Assembly (NCBI GenBank): GCA_003537495.1
Contig: DPSB01000093.1
Location: 1 to 7,461, forward strand
Source of the DNA: Cytophagales bacterium
GTDB taxonomy: Bacteria > Bacteroidota > Bacteroidia > Cytophagales > Cyclobacteriaceae
Reading direction: 5' to 3'
Length of the DNA stretch: 7,461 bases
In this document: positions 1-6,814 of the stretch, one piece after another
How the letters are laid out: the number at the start of each line of letters is the position of its first letter
Numbering within the stretch: position 1 is the stretch's first letter
Notes under the pieces: generated by a model
What the model was told of the DNA's origin: nothing
What the model saw: the letters and a program-made list of their open reading frames with translations, nothing else
The model's database searches: none
Position numbers and translations under genes: made by a program

Positions 1-2205
1 GATTGCCTTTACCGGTTTAATGCGTGCCTCCAATCTTTTAAAGTTTGAAGGGCTTTTCCACGATCCAAACGCTTGCGTAACTAACGTTCCAATTTCAGTG
101 GCATCAAAATCGCCCACAACAGAAAGTGTAGCATGGTTAGCTCCATAGAAATCCTTATGAAATTTCTTGGCATCATCCAGTTTCAGGTTTTTAATTGACT
201 CAATAGTTTCATCAAAGTCTTCTGCATAGCGTGGATCGCCTTTGGGATACGGTGAGGTGTATTTCGATAACCGCACAGAAGCTACCGCTGTTGGTTCTCT
301 CCGTTGCGATTCGATATTGGCAATTGATTCACTCTTCAACTTCTCAAACTCATCAGCCGGAAAAACCGGATCTTTTAAGATTTGTTCCACCAACTTGATA
401 ACTTCAGCAAGATTTGGTTTTGTGGTTTCAATATTTACTGATACCGAAGTTGCACCACCAAAGAAACTTACGCGAGCCTTAAGCCGATCGAATTCATCCT
501 TTATCTGCTGGCGCGAAAGTTTTGAAGTTCCTTTATCGAGCATTCGTGCAGCATATTGACCTGCCGTACCTTTATTCAAAAGATTCTTTTCATCACCAAA
601 GCGCAAGGTCAGTCGAGCTTGTACTGATTCACCACGGGTCTTCTTATATAGGTAAGCCGTCTTCATGCCATTGGGCGCAGTGTTTCTTACCGTGCGGGCT
701 TCAATGTTGGCAGGCGATGGATCGAAAGCTTCACCTTCACTTACCGCTGCTTTACCTTTGTAATCTTTTACAAGCGCATCTACATTGGGCTCAGCCGGAA
801 TTTCAGCACGCTTGGGTTCATTATCCGGAATAAATTGCCCTACCACACGGTTATCTTCCTTAAAATAATTTTTAGCAACCTTCAATACATCTTCTGGAGT
901 AACTTTTTCCAATTGATCGCGATATAGGAAAAACAATCGCCAATCGCCCATCGAAATAAATTCACTCATTAAAATTCCCACCCGATCGGGGTTATTAAAA
1001 TTAAGTTCAATCTGTTTCAGCAAAGCCGCCTTTGCTCGATCTACTTCTTCTTTGGTAGGCGGATTGGTACTAAGCTCGTTAAAGGTTTGCAGCATTGCCT
1101 TCTTTGCATCTTCAATTGATTTATCTTTTGGTACTTGTGCAAACACCAAAGTGGCACCCGGCTCTTTTAATTGGAATGGAATAGAAAAAATAGAAGTTGC
1201 CTTCTTGGTATCTACCAACGATTTATAAATTCTGCCAGAAGGTGCATTTGCCAAAATTTCCATCAGCACACTAATAGGTGCATAATCAGGATGTGTACCG
1301 GCTGAAATTTTATGCAGCACCGATAACCACTGCACATCGCCTACACGCTTTACGGTAACGGAACGCTCACCATCCTGAATGGGATCGCGAGTATAAAACT
1401 CGCTTATCTCACGCAACGGTTTGGGTATAACCCCAAAGTGCTCGTTAATCATGTTGAGTGTTTTGGCTTCCTCAAACTTTCCGGCCACTACCAGCACAGC
1501 ATTGTCCGGTTGATAATATTTCTTATAGAATGCCTGCAGGCGATCAATGGATACATTTTCAATATCGGCACGCGAACCAATGGTTGACTTACCATAGTTA
1601 TGCCACTCAAAAGCGGTAGCCATAGTACGTTGCCACAGCACACGAATTGGATTATTTTCTCCCGATTCAAATTCATTCCGCACTACGGTCATTTCACTAT
1701 CCAAGTCCTTTTTAGCAATAAATGAATTTACCATGCGATCGGCCTCCATGTCCAGCGCCCATTTCATGTTTTCATCTGTCGCTGAAAGTATCTCAAAGTA
1801 ATTTGTTCTATCAAAAGATGTAGTTCCATTAAAATTTCCACCACGATCTTCCAATTCTTTCATGATATTCATTGGATACTTTGGTGTTCCCTTAAACACC
1901 AGGTGTTCGAGTAAGTGCGCCATACCTGTTTCACCATAGTTCTCGTGTTTAGAACCCACCAGGTACGTAACATTTACGGTAAACGTTTGCTTGGATTGGT
2001 CGGGGAACAACAAAACCCGCAAGCCGTTGGCAAGACGATATTCGGTAATACCTTCCACCGAAGTTACCTTAACCGGTGGCGGAGGTTGCATTTTCACCTC
2101 TACATTAGGTGTTTCAGGTTTAGGATTGGCGGTCTTCTTTTTCTGGGCATAGCTGCTGCTTACCAACAATAGAAGAATCAACCCCGATAAAATTGTTTGT
2201 TTCAT
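1..2205 (-). CDS. Secreted M16 (pitrilysin/insulinase) family zinc peptidase, 3' end outside window
   Basis: The frame is open for 735 codons, from the ATG at 2205 to base 1, with no stop, so the C-terminus is missing. An in-frame ATG at 2211 would add two residues. Residues 1-21 form a type I signal peptide (hydrophobic LILLLLVSSS, then SYA before Gln), so the enzyme should act in the periplasm or outside. The inverzincin motif HLLEH lies at residues 97-101 (bases 1917-1903), giving zinc ligands His97 and His101 and catalytic Glu100. The third ligand, Glu178 in RNEFESGENNP, lies 77 residues after His101, the spacing known for pitrilysin. A first M16_C domain follows from about residue 215. 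From about residue 500 a second M16 repeat begins that lacks HxxEH, as expected for the inactive half. Its final domain, from about residue 670 (FYGANHATLSVVGDFD), is cut by the window edge. Family members usually reach about 900-950 residues, so roughly 200 are missing. The family cleaves peptides and small proteins; the substrate here is unknown. Confidence 0.94.
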   Translation of the reverse strand, partial: MKQTILSGLILLLLVSSSYAQKKKTANPKPETPNVEVKMQPPPPVKVTSVEGITEYRLANGLRVLLFPDQSKQTFTVNVTYLVGSKHENYGETGMAHLLEHLVFKGTPKYPMNIMKELEDRGGNFNGTTSFDRTNYFEILSATDENMKWALDMEADRMVNSFIAKKDLDSEMTVVRNEFESGENNPIRVLWQRTMATAFEWHNYGKSTIGSRADIENVSIDRLQAFYKKYYQPDNAVLVVAGKFEEAKTLNMINEHFGVIPKPLREISEFYTRDPIQDGERSVTVKRVGDVQWLSVLHKISAGTHPDYAPISVLMEILANAPSGRIYKSLVDTKKATSIFSIPFQLKEPGATLVFAQVPKDKSIEDAKKAMLQTFNELSTNPPTKEEVDRAKAALLKQIELNFNNPDRVGILMSEFISMGDWRLFFLYRDQLEKVTPEDVLKVAKNYFKEDNRVVGQFIPDNEPKRAEIPAEPNVDALVKDYKGKAAVSEGEAFDPSPANIEARTVRNTAPNGMKTAYLYKKTRGESVQARLTLRFGDEKNLLNKGTAGQYAARMLDKGTSKLSRQQIKDEFDRLKARVSFFGGATSVSVNIETTKPNLAEVIKLVEQILKDPVFPADEFEKLKSESIANIESQRREPTAVASVRLSKYTSPYPKGDPRYAEDFDETIESIKNLKLDDAKKFHKDFYGANHATLSVVGDFDATEIGTLVTQAFGSWKSPSNFKRLEARIKPVKAI

Positions 2206-2473
2206 ACGCATAAGATTAATTGTGATGCTTGTTATAAAAATGAAAATAGGGTTATGACTTTTAATTTGCAAGTCGGTTTTTGATAATGTGGTTAGTTTCG
2301 TTTAATGAGTGGATTAGAGGATAAGATTTTTTCAGGGAATGAAAAGAGATGGTTCGTGAGGACACGAACCATGGTGTTGAGGGCATGAATGAAGGAGGAA
2401 TTTTTTAAAGACAGATTAAGATTTCTTAATGCGAATGTTGAAACAATGCATTGTAAGCAGTAAACCCTTTGTT
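2206..2473. other. Intergenic region between the DUF998 gene and the M16 peptidase gene
   Basis: These 268 bases hold no credible gene. They contain a perfect 10-bp inverted repeat at 2349-2372 and a weaker AT-only hairpin at 2415-2430 (ATTAAG, 4-nt loop, CTTAAT). The second lies about 45 nt past the DUF998 stop and could help end that transcript. For the peptidase gene, the minus strand carries TATTTTCA at 2248-2241, with a TTG 20 nt upstream of it. This loosely resembles the Bacteroidota -7 (TAnnTTTG) and -33 (TTTG) elements, but the match is poor and is offered only as the best candidate. A GGAGG at 2394-2398 on the plus strand is not followed by a usable start codon. Confidence 0.5.
2349..2372. 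repeat. Perfect palindromic hairpin, 10-bp arms with 4-nt loop
   Basis: The arms ATGGTTCGTG (2349-2358) and CACGAACCAT (2363-2372) are exact reverse complements around the loop AGGA. Read on the minus strand, the hairpin is followed by CTCTTTTC, a mildly T-rich tail, so it could act as an imperfect terminator about 100 nt after the DUF998 stop. Alternatively it may be a dispersed intergenic repeat: from memory, GTTCGTG...CACGAAC palindromes recur between genes in Cytophagales genomes, but this cannot be checked here. The pairing is certain; the role is not. Confidence 0.6.
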
Positions 2474-3079
2474 CTATTTTGAGTCAGATGGTTCCTTATA
2501 TAGTTTTATAGCTGTATAAAAAATCCAAAGAAAGTAAAACAGAAATACAAATCGTTGCCCAACTGCTGGAATGGCCGGAAACAAAAAAGGCCATGCACCA
2601 AATAAAATGGTTAACCATGTAAACGCTAAAAGGAGTTTTGTAACGGTTTGCCAATAACTACTCTTCTTCATTTGTTGCGGATAAGCAAACGCCCCTAACA
2701 GAAAAAACAAATAACTACCAAAACTTCCGATAGTATGCATCAGCATATTTACTGATTGCCTATTTTCAAAATCACCCGGAAAGATTCCGGATAGCGCCAT
2801 GAAAAATCCGCTCAGCATTACTCCTATTAAAGGAAGTTTACTTCCTGATTTTGAAACTGATTGAAAGAGACCATACCCATAAATTGAAATGAGCAGACCC
2901 GGCACTCCATAGCCCAGAATATTCCACGTCCATTTATGAGGTGCATCCACCGATCCTAGTTCGCTGATCGCTTTTGTGTAGAAACTGTATTCTGGTCTTA
3001 AACCTGCCATTATAAAATAGGTACTCCAAAAAAGAATAGGTGCAGCCATTCCTATAAGTGCGTAATGTCGGGATGTCAT
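2474..3079 (-). CDS. DUF998 family multi-pass membrane protein
   Basis: This 201-residue protein has about six membrane segments (roughly residues 7-25, 52-73, 82-100, 113-133, 147-167 and 174-193). The loop after the first segment carries the DUF998 hallmark SELGS (39-43). The third segment ends in GIFPGD (98-103), followed by a conserved-looking His115 at the head of the fourth, which is the DUF998 pattern. The biochemical role of the family is unknown; the conserved Glu, Asp and His near the membrane surface hint at a metal or small-molecule site, which is inference. The ATG at 3079 lies one base after the TAA of the upstream alpha/beta hydrolase gene, so translation is probably coupled and this is the last gene of the four-gene run. 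The gene ends in TAG at 2476-2474. Family assignment is firm; function is not assigned. Confidence 0.88.
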   Translation of the reverse strand: MTSRHYALIGMAAPILFWSTYFIMAGLRPEYSFYTKAISELGSVDAPHKWTWNILGYGVPGLLISIYGYGLFQSVSKSGSKLPLIGVMLSGFFMALSGIFPGDFENRQSVNMLMHTIGSFGSYLFFLLGAFAYPQQMKKSSYWQTVTKLLLAFTWLTILFGAWPFLFPAIPAVGQRFVFLFYFLWIFYTAIKLYKEPSDSK

Positions 3080-3080
3080 A

Positions 3081-3929
3081 TTACTTCAGTTGATCAAAGA
3101 AAGATACTACTTTATCGAAGTGGTTTAAGGGCTCAAGGTGGTTACCCGATACAATAAGATGTTGATGCAGATGTGGGAAATTGTTCGAGGCTAATCGTGC
3201 CATCAATCGTTCCGACATTTTAGTTGCTGGCCATTGTTCATCTTCATCGGCTGATACAATCAGAACCGGACCATTGATACGTTCAACCGGAATTTCAGCT
3301 TGCGCTGTAGCAGTTGTATCTTCCAACATCATTGAAAAAGCGGTGTGCAGATCGCCTTTAATGGCCGGTCCAATAGTTTTAAACGGAGCCGGCACATAAG
3401 CCACTTCTTCGTTATTGTATAACCACGATGAAGTGTTGGCAGAAATAGTAAGTGCCGGAAAACTAACATGCGATGTAGAAAGTGCAACCACACCTTTAAA
3501 ACAAGTATATCGGCTTGCGAGATTCAATACCAATTCGCCACCTTTGGAAGCACCCATCAAAATGATTCGACTTGTATCTATTTGTGGTGTACGTTTGGCG
3601 ATGTTCAGAATGGTATCGGCAATGGCATTAAGCGAAATTCTATCTAATGCATCGGGTGAATTTTCAGTTTTGAAATAACCAATAGCTAATACAGCAAAGC
3701 CATGCGCCAACAACGTATCGCGCTTATCTTTCAAATACCTGCGCTCCCAATCATTACCACCCGATCCACCACCAAATGCAACCACCAGGGGTTGTTTGGA
3801 ATTTTCATTCAAATAAAGATGGGTATTCAGGCCGCCATGATTTGATGAAATGGATGGGGTAGCCAATACAAGGTAAGCCAGAATGCTTACTACCAGTATA
3901 CATCCTAACAAAATAGTTCTCTTAATCAT
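3081..3929 (-). CDS. Exported alpha/beta hydrolase, BAAT / acyl-CoA thioesterase C-terminal type
   Basis: This 282-residue serine hydrolase begins with a hydrophobic stretch at residues 5-23, a signal peptide or membrane anchor, so the catalytic domain probably faces the periplasm. The oxyanion region VAFGGGSGGNDWE (50-62) and the nucleophile elbow GASKGGE (126-132, Ser128) match the BAAT C-terminal family (bile acid-CoA:amino acid N-acyltransferase and type I acyl-CoA thioesterases). The acid is probably Asp230 in SADEDEQWP and the base His264 in SGNHLEP, which completes the triad. The nucleophile is Ser, as in thioesterases, not the Cys of true BAAT enzymes. The N-terminal domain that precedes this fold in classical ACOT/BAAT proteins is absent. 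Since an exported enzyme is unlikely to meet acyl-CoA, another ester, thioester or amide substrate is plausible (inference). The start lies 24 nt after the serine hydrolase stop and the stop is one base before the DUF998 ATG, which supports one operon. Confidence 0.88.
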   Translation of the reverse strand: MIKRTILLGCILVVSILAYLVLATPSISSNHGGLNTHLYLNENSKQPLVVAFGGGSGGNDWERRYLKDKRDTLLAHGFAVLAIGYFKTENSPDALDRISLNAIADTILNIAKRTPQIDTSRIILMGASKGGELVLNLASRYTCFKGVVALSTSHVSFPALTISANTSSWLYNNEEVAYVPAPFKTIGPAIKGDLHTAFSMMLEDTTATAQAEIPVERINGPVLIVSADEDEQWPATKMSERLMARLASNNFPHLHQHLIVSGNHLEPLNHFDKVVSFFDQLK

Positions 3930-3953
3930 AATCGGAGATAAACAGTACTAAGC

Positions 3954-5216
3954 TTAATTTCTTTTTGTTAATATAATCGCAAGTGATCCGATTAGTATTA
4001 CTATCCAGCCTATTGCAATAGTTTGGATCATATTATCCATTTTCATGGCAAACAGCATGCTGTCTATCTGGCCCGTACGCCAAAATACCCATTCACTTGC
4101 CAGGCGTGTAGCAAGTATTGGATGTCCTGTTTCCAGAATGATTATCGCATCACCCGTTTCAGGGTTTAACCTGACTGCCGTATTGATTGGTGGTATACTT
4201 TTTCCGTCATGGCCAATTATAAAGTCATTTGTATTTGTTGGAGCAAACAAAATTGTTCCCAACCCCCAGATATCAACCCCAAACTGTTGTGCCTGAGGCT
4301 TACGCATTAAACTTACGGTCTCAGGCTTAAGAGCATTTCTTCCTACAGGTTCGCCCTGTTTACCGGGCAAATGAGCCTGAACAAATAACTCCAAATCGGA
4401 TAATGATGTATAAAGAGACGTAGCGGCCAAGGCAGTATAGTGATAGTGCTTGGCATGAGTACTATCCTGATTGTAAAACTCAGCGAGCTGATATTGACTG
4501 GAATCGGGCCAATGAAAAGTGGAGTGTTTCATTTGCAGTGGCTCAAATACAGTTTGTTGCATATACACTTCAAACGATAACCCACTTACCTCTTCTATTA
4601 ACAGTTGCAACAACGTATAGCCACCACCTGAATACTCGAACTGGCTCCCCGGTTTTATTCCAATGGCTACCATCCCACTCTTACCGGAATCCGCATCGGA
4701 TGCCTTGGGGAATGATTGTTCAATAGTTTGAACATCCTCAATAGATTCAAACCCTGAGTAACCCAAACCATCTGTTAAACCCGCTGTATGACTCTCTAAT
4801 CTGCGTACAGTAACTTCATCATTATTAAATGACCCCTGTGGTAATTGCCACCGAGTTAGATAGATACTTATCGGGGAATCTAAATCAACTTTGCCGGATT
4901 CTACTAAATGCATTACACCGAATGCTGTAATCCATTTACTTAGTGATGCTACTTGAAAAACTGTATTCCGATCTACTGGCTTATTTGCCGAATAAAACTT
5001 CTCTAGTTCTATGGCTCCATCTCTTAATGTTGCCACAGCCAGATTACCCACAAATTCTTTTTTTACTTCTCTGTCAATTGCGCTTGAATACGATCCGATG
5101 GTTCCATCTGCTATCGGAGTATGTAACCAGCCCTGAACAGTTATAATAAGAGTAAGTACGGCCCAAGCCAAACAAGCAAGGAAAACACCAAGAATAGTTT
5201 TGAGGATTTTCTTCAT
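3954..5216 (-). CDS. Membrane-anchored serine hydrolase, beta-lactamase / CubicO (PF00144-type) family
   Basis: From the ATG at 5216 the protein has 420 residues. A TTG at 5228, directly abutting the TAA of the regulator gene, is in frame and would add four residues; the ATG is preferred. A membrane segment at about 4-28 precedes a penicillin-binding/class C beta-lactamase fold. The SxxK motif is SLSK (Ser91 to Lys94). HTAGL (143-147) corresponds to the conserved HTSGL. The second motif is YSG (195-197, in EYSGGGYTLLQ) where classical enzymes have YxN, a variant that I recall from one CubicO subgroup. HDG (336-338) stands in for KTG. A second membrane segment at about 399-417 ends three residues before the C-terminus. 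The enzyme is therefore tethered at both ends, with its active site probably in the periplasm. Such proteins act as esterases, D-amino-peptidases or transesterases; true beta-lactam resistance is not implied. It is the second gene of the run. Confidence 0.9.
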   Translation of the reverse strand: MKKILKTILGVFLACLAWAVLTLIITVQGWLHTPIADGTIGSYSSAIDREVKKEFVGNLAVATLRDGAIELEKFYSANKPVDRNTVFQVASLSKWITAFGVMHLVESGKVDLDSPISIYLTRWQLPQGSFNNDEVTVRRLESHTAGLTDGLGYSGFESIEDVQTIEQSFPKASDADSGKSGMVAIGIKPGSQFEYSGGGYTLLQLLIEEVSGLSFEVYMQQTVFEPLQMKHSTFHWPDSSQYQLAEFYNQDSTHAKHYHYTALAATSLYTSLSDLELFVQAHLPGKQGEPVGRNALKPETVSLMRKPQAQQFGVDIWGLGTILFAPTNTNDFIIGHDGKSIPPINTAVRLNPETGDAIIILETGHPILATRLASEWVFWRTGQIDSMLFAMKMDNMIQTIAIGWIVILIGSLAIILTKRN

Positions 5217-5228
5217 CTCACTATTCAA

Positions 5229-6050
5229 TTATGCTTGAACTTTTACATTCTCTGATTTAGATAAATACTCATACCCACGATACAATACCAGTATCTCTAC
5301 AATTACGGCTGGCACCATTACTACATAACCAATGAAAAATAAAATTACGGTTATAAATGCTGCACCGGTTATAATCTCCAGTACTCCGGCTGCACGCGAA
5401 AGTTCACCCATGCCATCTTGTAACCGCATTAACGCAATTCCGAAAATCAACGTGAGTGCTCCTATTACTACACTGGCAGCTGTGTAGGGTATCCATAAAC
5501 TATCGGCATCAGCAGCCCATAAGGTTGAAACGTCCAGAATACCGATTGCTACCACCGCACCTATCATCAGGTAACTTCCTATTTTAAGTAATCCGTTTTC
5601 AAAAATTTTACTGAGTATAATGAAGCCGCGAATAAAAAACGTGTAGGCGGTAATCATGGTAGCGGTAAGCCCGATGTAAATAAAATTAACCCATTGCGAC
5701 CAATCGTTTTCTTTGGTGAGCCAGGCGAGATCCATGGCATTGAGAATTATTTCTACGGCTAAGTAAATAGCCCCGGCAAAAACAGAAGTAAGCAAGGCAC
5801 TTTGACTAAAGATGGCTTGCTTGGGTGGAGTTTCCATAGGTGTTGAATGTTGTTTGATGAATGATTCGAAATCCTGCCCGAGGGCGGTAACCAATATTTT
5901 TATGGTTGAAAGTCGGGGTAGCACTTCGCCTGCTTCTATGCGCTGAATGGTGCGCACGCTTACGTGACTTATTTCTACCAGTTCTTCCTGGGTTAGATTT
6001 TTTTCTTTGCGCAGGGCGGTAAGGCGCTTGCCGAGTTCGGGTTGTTGCAT
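5229..6050 (-). CDS. Membrane-bound XRE-family transcriptional regulator (N-terminal HTH plus multi-pass domain)
   Basis: This 273-residue protein has an XRE/Cro-C1 helix-turn-helix at about residues 6-64: LTQEELVEISHVSVRTIQ, with the recognition helix near 30-38, then RIEAGEVLPRLSTI. After a short linker (65-82) come about six hydrophobic segments (roughly 86-105, 121-146, 154-176, 187-208, 222-240 and 241-258). The DNA-binding domain should sit in the cytoplasm while tethered to the inner membrane. The membrane part resembles no sensor family that I can name. It starts from the ATG at 6050 and heads the four-gene run; its TAA at 5231-5229 is followed 12 nt later by the ATG of the serine hydrolase. 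As the first gene it probably regulates itself and the genes behind it in response to a membrane-associated signal. That is inferred from architecture and order. The upstream gap holds candidate operator repeats. Confidence 0.88.
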   Translation of the reverse strand: MQQPELGKRLTALRKEKNLTQEELVEISHVSVRTIQRIEAGEVLPRLSTIKILVTALGQDFESFIKQHSTPMETPPKQAIFSQSALLTSVFAGAIYLAVEIILNAMDLAWLTKENDWSQWVNFIYIGLTATMITAYTFFIRGFIILSKIFENGLLKIGSYLMIGAVVAIGILDVSTLWAADADSLWIPYTAASVVIGALTLIFGIALMRLQDGMGELSRAAGVLEIITGAAFITVILFFIGYVVMVPAVIVEILVLYRGYEYLSKSENVKVQA

Positions 6051-6069
6051 GGGTAATAAAATTATGTTG

Positions 6070-6077
6070 CAAGTTTA
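6070..6077 (-). promoter_or_regulatory. Candidate Bacteroidota -7 promoter element for the XRE operon
   Basis: On the minus strand these bases read TAAACTTG, five of the six fixed positions of the Bacteroidota consensus TAnnTTTG. A TTCG about 23 nt upstream could serve as a weak -33 element. Transcription would begin roughly 10-15 nt before the ATG at 6050. A second near-match, TAATTTTA at 6064-6057, is so close to the ATG that it would give a leaderless message. No reporter or start-site data support either. Confidence 0.33.
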
Positions 6078-6095
6078 CGGCACAGAACGGGCCGG

Positions 6096-6111
6096 GGCCA
6101 CGAATTTGGCC
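6096..6111. promoter_or_regulatory. Small inverted repeat in the XRE operon promoter region
   Basis: GGCCA (6096-6100) pairs exactly with TGGCC (6107-6111) around the hexamer CGAATT. It lies about 19-34 nt upstream of the candidate -7 element, where a repressor dimer could compete with RNA polymerase. XRE regulators commonly bind short inverted repeats, so this is a possible operator. The arms are short enough to arise by chance. Confidence 0.3.
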
Positions 6112-6117
6112 TGCATT

Positions 6118-6135
6118 TTACCCGTCAGTTACCCG
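6118..6135. repeat. Tandem heptamer TTACCCG x2 with 11-bp period
   Basis: TTACCCG occurs at 6118-6124 and again at 6129-6135 (CGGGTAA when read with the genes), giving an 11-bp repeat period, close to one helical turn. Two copies on the same face of the helix just upstream of a regulator gene suggest a binding site for the XRE protein or another activator. The copies are exact but short. Confidence 0.4.
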
Positions 6136-6199
6136 CCAATTGAGAAAATGAGGGATTTTGGGTGTTTGGATAATGCTTTTGTGACTACCTGATATAACC

Positions 6200-6811
6200 T
6201 CAGAACAAAAATGCAATACCTGCGGTAAGGTTAATGGGCGAAATACTTTCCTCGCCACCAATTGTATTAATTTTGGCGGTAGTAAAATCCAAATTGGTGA
6301 GTGCTGCCCAACGCTTTGCAAATCGGTACTGATAGGTAAGCCCAAGACTATAAGTTAATCTGCTTTGAGCTGTTTCCATGTTAAAAACTGACGATGATGC
6401 TTTGAACTCTTCCTGGTAATAGAATTGCCCAAAACGAAGCTTGAGTTCAAGTTTTGATTTTTCAGTTATGAAGTAACTGTACACTGGACCCAACATTATC
6501 AATCTATAAGCACCTGTATAATCTGAGGTAACAGTAATAGGGTTGCCATTTGGATCAGAGGTACGAACAGAGGCCTGATTAATATGAGCACCGCCAGAAC
6601 AAGTTGCTGTAATCCCCCATCGATCATTAAAGGAATAAGAAAAGTTAATCAAGTTAATATTGAGTCCGGTTCCTAAACTGTTATTGACAAACTTATAGTC
6701 TGTTATGAAAGATGGCCCGACTCCAAAGCCAACATAACCTTTATAAGCCTTCTGGGCCGGTGCCGATAGTGAACCAAGAAACAGAATTACAAGTAAGATT
6801 GATTTTGACAT
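6200..6811 (-). CDS. Small outer-membrane beta-barrel protein
   Basis: This 203-residue protein begins with a signal peptide (residues 1-20: a hydrophobic ILLVILFLGSL core, then APA before Gln), so it should be exported. The mature part of about 183 residues alternates polar and hydrophobic or aromatic residues in strand-sized blocks, for example LNINLINFSYSF, YRLIMLGPVYSYFI, LELKLRFGQFYY, LTYSLGLTYQYRF and INLTAGIAFLF. It ends in Phe, as expected of a C-terminal beta-signal read by the BAM machinery. The size suits an eight-stranded OmpA/OmpW-like barrel of the outer-membrane beta-barrel (OMP_b-brl) superfamily. No plug, TonB box or peptidoglycan-binding domain is visible. The ATG at 6811 follows the MFS carrier stop by 3 nt, so the two genes are probably co-transcribed. 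No specific function can be assigned. Confidence 0.8.
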   Translation of the reverse strand: MSKSILLVILFLGSLSAPAQKAYKGYVGFGVGPSFITDYKFVNNSLGTGLNINLINFSYSFNDRWGITATCSGGAHINQASVRTSDPNGNPITVTSDYTGAYRLIMLGPVYSYFITEKSKLELKLRFGQFYYQEEFKASSSVFNMETAQSRLTYSLGLTYQYRFAKRWAALTNLDFTTAKINTIGGEESISPINLTAGIAFLF

Positions 6812-6814
6812 TTT

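Larger units (their letters stand above)
6051..6199. other. Regulatory intergenic region upstream of the XRE regulator operon
   Basis: This 149-base gap separates the barrel-protein stop from the regulator start. It holds a tandem heptamer at 6118-6135, a small hairpin at 6096-6111 and a candidate promoter at 6070-6077. Its central part is visibly richer in GC than the neighbouring genes. No convincing terminator follows the barrel gene, so some read-through into the regulator operon is possible. Confidence 0.5.

Noticed and set aside
242..833. Two overlapping open frames on the plus strand (242-559 and 522-833)
   Set aside because: They lie wholly inside the M16 peptidase gene on the opposite strand, and their translations show no domain or plausible protein composition.
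1488..1676. 62-codon minus-strand frame
   Set aside because: It is out of frame within the peptidase gene, whose own frame is continuous through this stretch, including Glu178 of the zinc site.
2391..2410. Plus-strand GAAGGAGGAA resembling a ribosome binding site
   Set aside because: No start codon with a credible reading frame follows at a suitable distance, and the other genes here do not use Shine-Dalgarno sequences.
3954..5216. A true beta-lactam resistance gene
   Set aside because: The YSG and HDG motifs and the double membrane anchoring fit the wider CubicO-like serine hydrolases better than a class C beta-lactamase.
5806..6072. 88-codon minus-strand frame rich in Arg and His
   Set aside because: It overlaps the HTH-coding part of the XRE regulator in another frame; its basic composition follows from that overlap.
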